Assembly: GCA_005788075.1 (NCBI GenBank)
Contig: SXZC01000211.1
Span: forward strand, 1 to 6,047
Length of the DNA: 6,047 nt
From: Actinomycetota bacterium
GTDB lineage: Bacteria > Actinomycetota > Thermoleophilia > Miltoncostaeales > Miltoncostaeaceae
Direction of reading: 5' to 3'
Shown here piece after piece: positions 5,562 through 6,047 of the stretch (the first letter of the stretch is position 1; every line of letters begins with the position of its first letter). Under the pieces are notes generated by a model. That model searched no databases, was not told the origin of the DNA, and worked only from the letters and a program-made list of their open reading frames with translations. A program made the translations under genes and the position numbers.

Positions 5562-6047
5562 ATGCCACACAAGGCGAGCAAGGGCGACCGGGCCCCCGAC
5601 CTCAGCGCGAAGGGCATCGAGCGCTTCGAGATCGGGCAGGCATCCGACAGCGCCCAGGGCGAGCTGGTGAACGCCGTGCGCGACGTGCTGCAGGGGGCGC
5701 ACCCCGGTGACGTGCAGGCCGTGGCCGACTGGCTGATGGCCGTGGCAGATGGGACGTCCCCCGACGACCTGGAGTCGCTCGGTGCTGCGCTGGCCGAGCA
5801 GGACGAGCTGGTGTTCGGCACCCCGCCCGTGCATGGCGATGACGAGCTGGTGGACGACTGGCGCACCGCGCCCTACCCGTATCGCAACCTCATGCGCCGC
5901 AAGGCGTACGAGAAGCAGAAGTACCGGCTGCAGGTGGAGCTGCTCAAGCTGCAGGCCTGGGTGAGGGAGACCGGCCAGCGCGTGGTGATCGTGTTCGAAG
6001 GGCGCGATGCGCCAGTCGTCCACCAGCTCGTCATCGCCATGCACGTG
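5562..6047 (+). CDS. ppk2: Polyphosphate kinase 2 family protein (3' partial; last codons not native)
   Basis: 162 codons are visible before the window ends. PPK2 enzymes transfer phosphate between polyphosphate and nucleotides in the cytoplasm. An acidic N-terminal region of about 100 residues comes first. It is followed by the strongly conserved PPK2 entry segment: W-R-T-A-PYPYRNLMRRKAYEKQ, KYRLQVELLKLQAWV, then TGQRVVIVFEGRDA (about 137-150). In the family EGRDA runs directly into the Walker A loop (AGKGG). Here residues 151-162 (PVVHQLVIAMHV) bear no relation to it, because the DNA from about 6012 is an inverted copy of 5828-5861. I infer that the real gene continues with a normal Walker A and that the end of the window is chimeric. 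The start follows the serC stop by 9 bp. The subfamily looks like class I (polyP-driven nucleotide phosphorylation), but the diagnostic parts are missing. Confidence 0.85.
   Translation, partial: MPHKASKGDRAPDLSAKGIERFEIGQASDSAQGELVNAVRDVLQGAHPGDVQAVADWLMAVADGTSPDDLESLGAALAEQDELVFGTPPVHGDDELVDDWRTAPYPYRNLMRRKAYEKQKYRLQVELLKLQAWVRETGQRVVIVFEGRDAPVVHQLVIAMHV
5828..6045. repeat. Long inverted repeat at window end (arms 5828-5874 and 5999-6045)
   Basis: Arm 5828-5874 is the reverse complement of 5999-6045 at 46 of 47 positions; the one mismatch is 5866/6007. The loop is 124 nt (5875-5998). Bases 6008-6045 match without error. The inner part (5999-6011) is still normal PPK2 coding sequence (EGRDA), so only the sequence after it is out of place. 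The pattern fits a foldback chimera primed by about 14 nt of near-complementary sequence at the end of the assembled DNA. Confidence 0.9.

Noticed and set aside
3266..5710. 814-codon open frame on the plus strand
   Set aside because: It runs antisense to the transpeptidase gene and then out of frame through serC. The translation is low-complexity Arg/Ala/Gly/His without family motifs, a normal by-product of very high third-position GC.
4230..6044. 604-codon open frame on the minus strand
   Set aside because: It is antisense to serC and ppk2, which have full-length conserved motifs. The translation is His/Gly/Val-rich and resembles no protein I know.
5828..6045. Inverted repeat as a transposon end, attachment site or terminator
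   Set aside because: The arms are protein-coding parts of ppk2, no transposase or integrase is present, there is no T tract, and the copy interrupts a conserved motif exactly at the window end.

Overview
The window is very G+C-rich, densely coded DNA that reads as a fragment of a high-GC actinobacterial (Actinomycetota) genome. The main evidence is the phosphoserine aminotransferase, which belongs to the Mycobacterium-type SerC subfamily. Short intergenic gaps and TANNNT hexamers 6-7 nt in front of three start codons, as in leaderless actinobacterial transcripts, support this. A lineage such as Thermoleophilia is possible, but nothing here proves the class.

Layout. (1) 1-1350, +: the 3' part of a secreted or surface protein of the BspA-like/DUF285 family. 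It has six exact-length 25-residue leucine-rich-type repeats and then an unusual Ala/Arg-rich tail with four C-X10-C pairs. Its 5' end lies outside the window. (2) 1384-2964, +: a DHA2-type (14-helix) MFS drug/proton antiporter. (3) 3014-4375, -: convergent with the transporter, an exported three-module protein: alpha/beta-hydrolase, peptidoglycan-binding helix bundle, YkuD L,D-transpeptidase. (4) 4422-5552, +: serC, divergent from the transpeptidase gene across 46 bp. (5) 5562-6047, +: the start of a polyphosphate kinase 2 (PPK2) gene, 9 bp after serC.

The genes do not form one pathway. Two encode cell-envelope proteins (surface repeat protein, wall-modifying enzyme), one is an efflux pump, and serC and ppk2 are metabolic housekeeping. 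Only serC and ppk2 are arranged so that co-transcription is likely. The stop codon of serC lies inside a TAGGGT box that may be the -10 element of a leaderless ppk2 promoter.

The most notable biological item is the hydrolase/L,D-transpeptidase fusion. Its hydrolase domain keeps the nucleophile and acid but seems to lack the catalytic histidine. The second is the cysteine-paired helical tail on the DUF285 protein. The last ~36 bases are an inverted copy of sequence about 180 bp upstream and replace the PPK2 Walker A motif. This looks like a foldback chimera at a contig end rather than real genomic sequence.

I see no tRNA, rRNA, CRISPR array, insertion sequence or phage gene. No gene-free stretch exceeds 50 bp.
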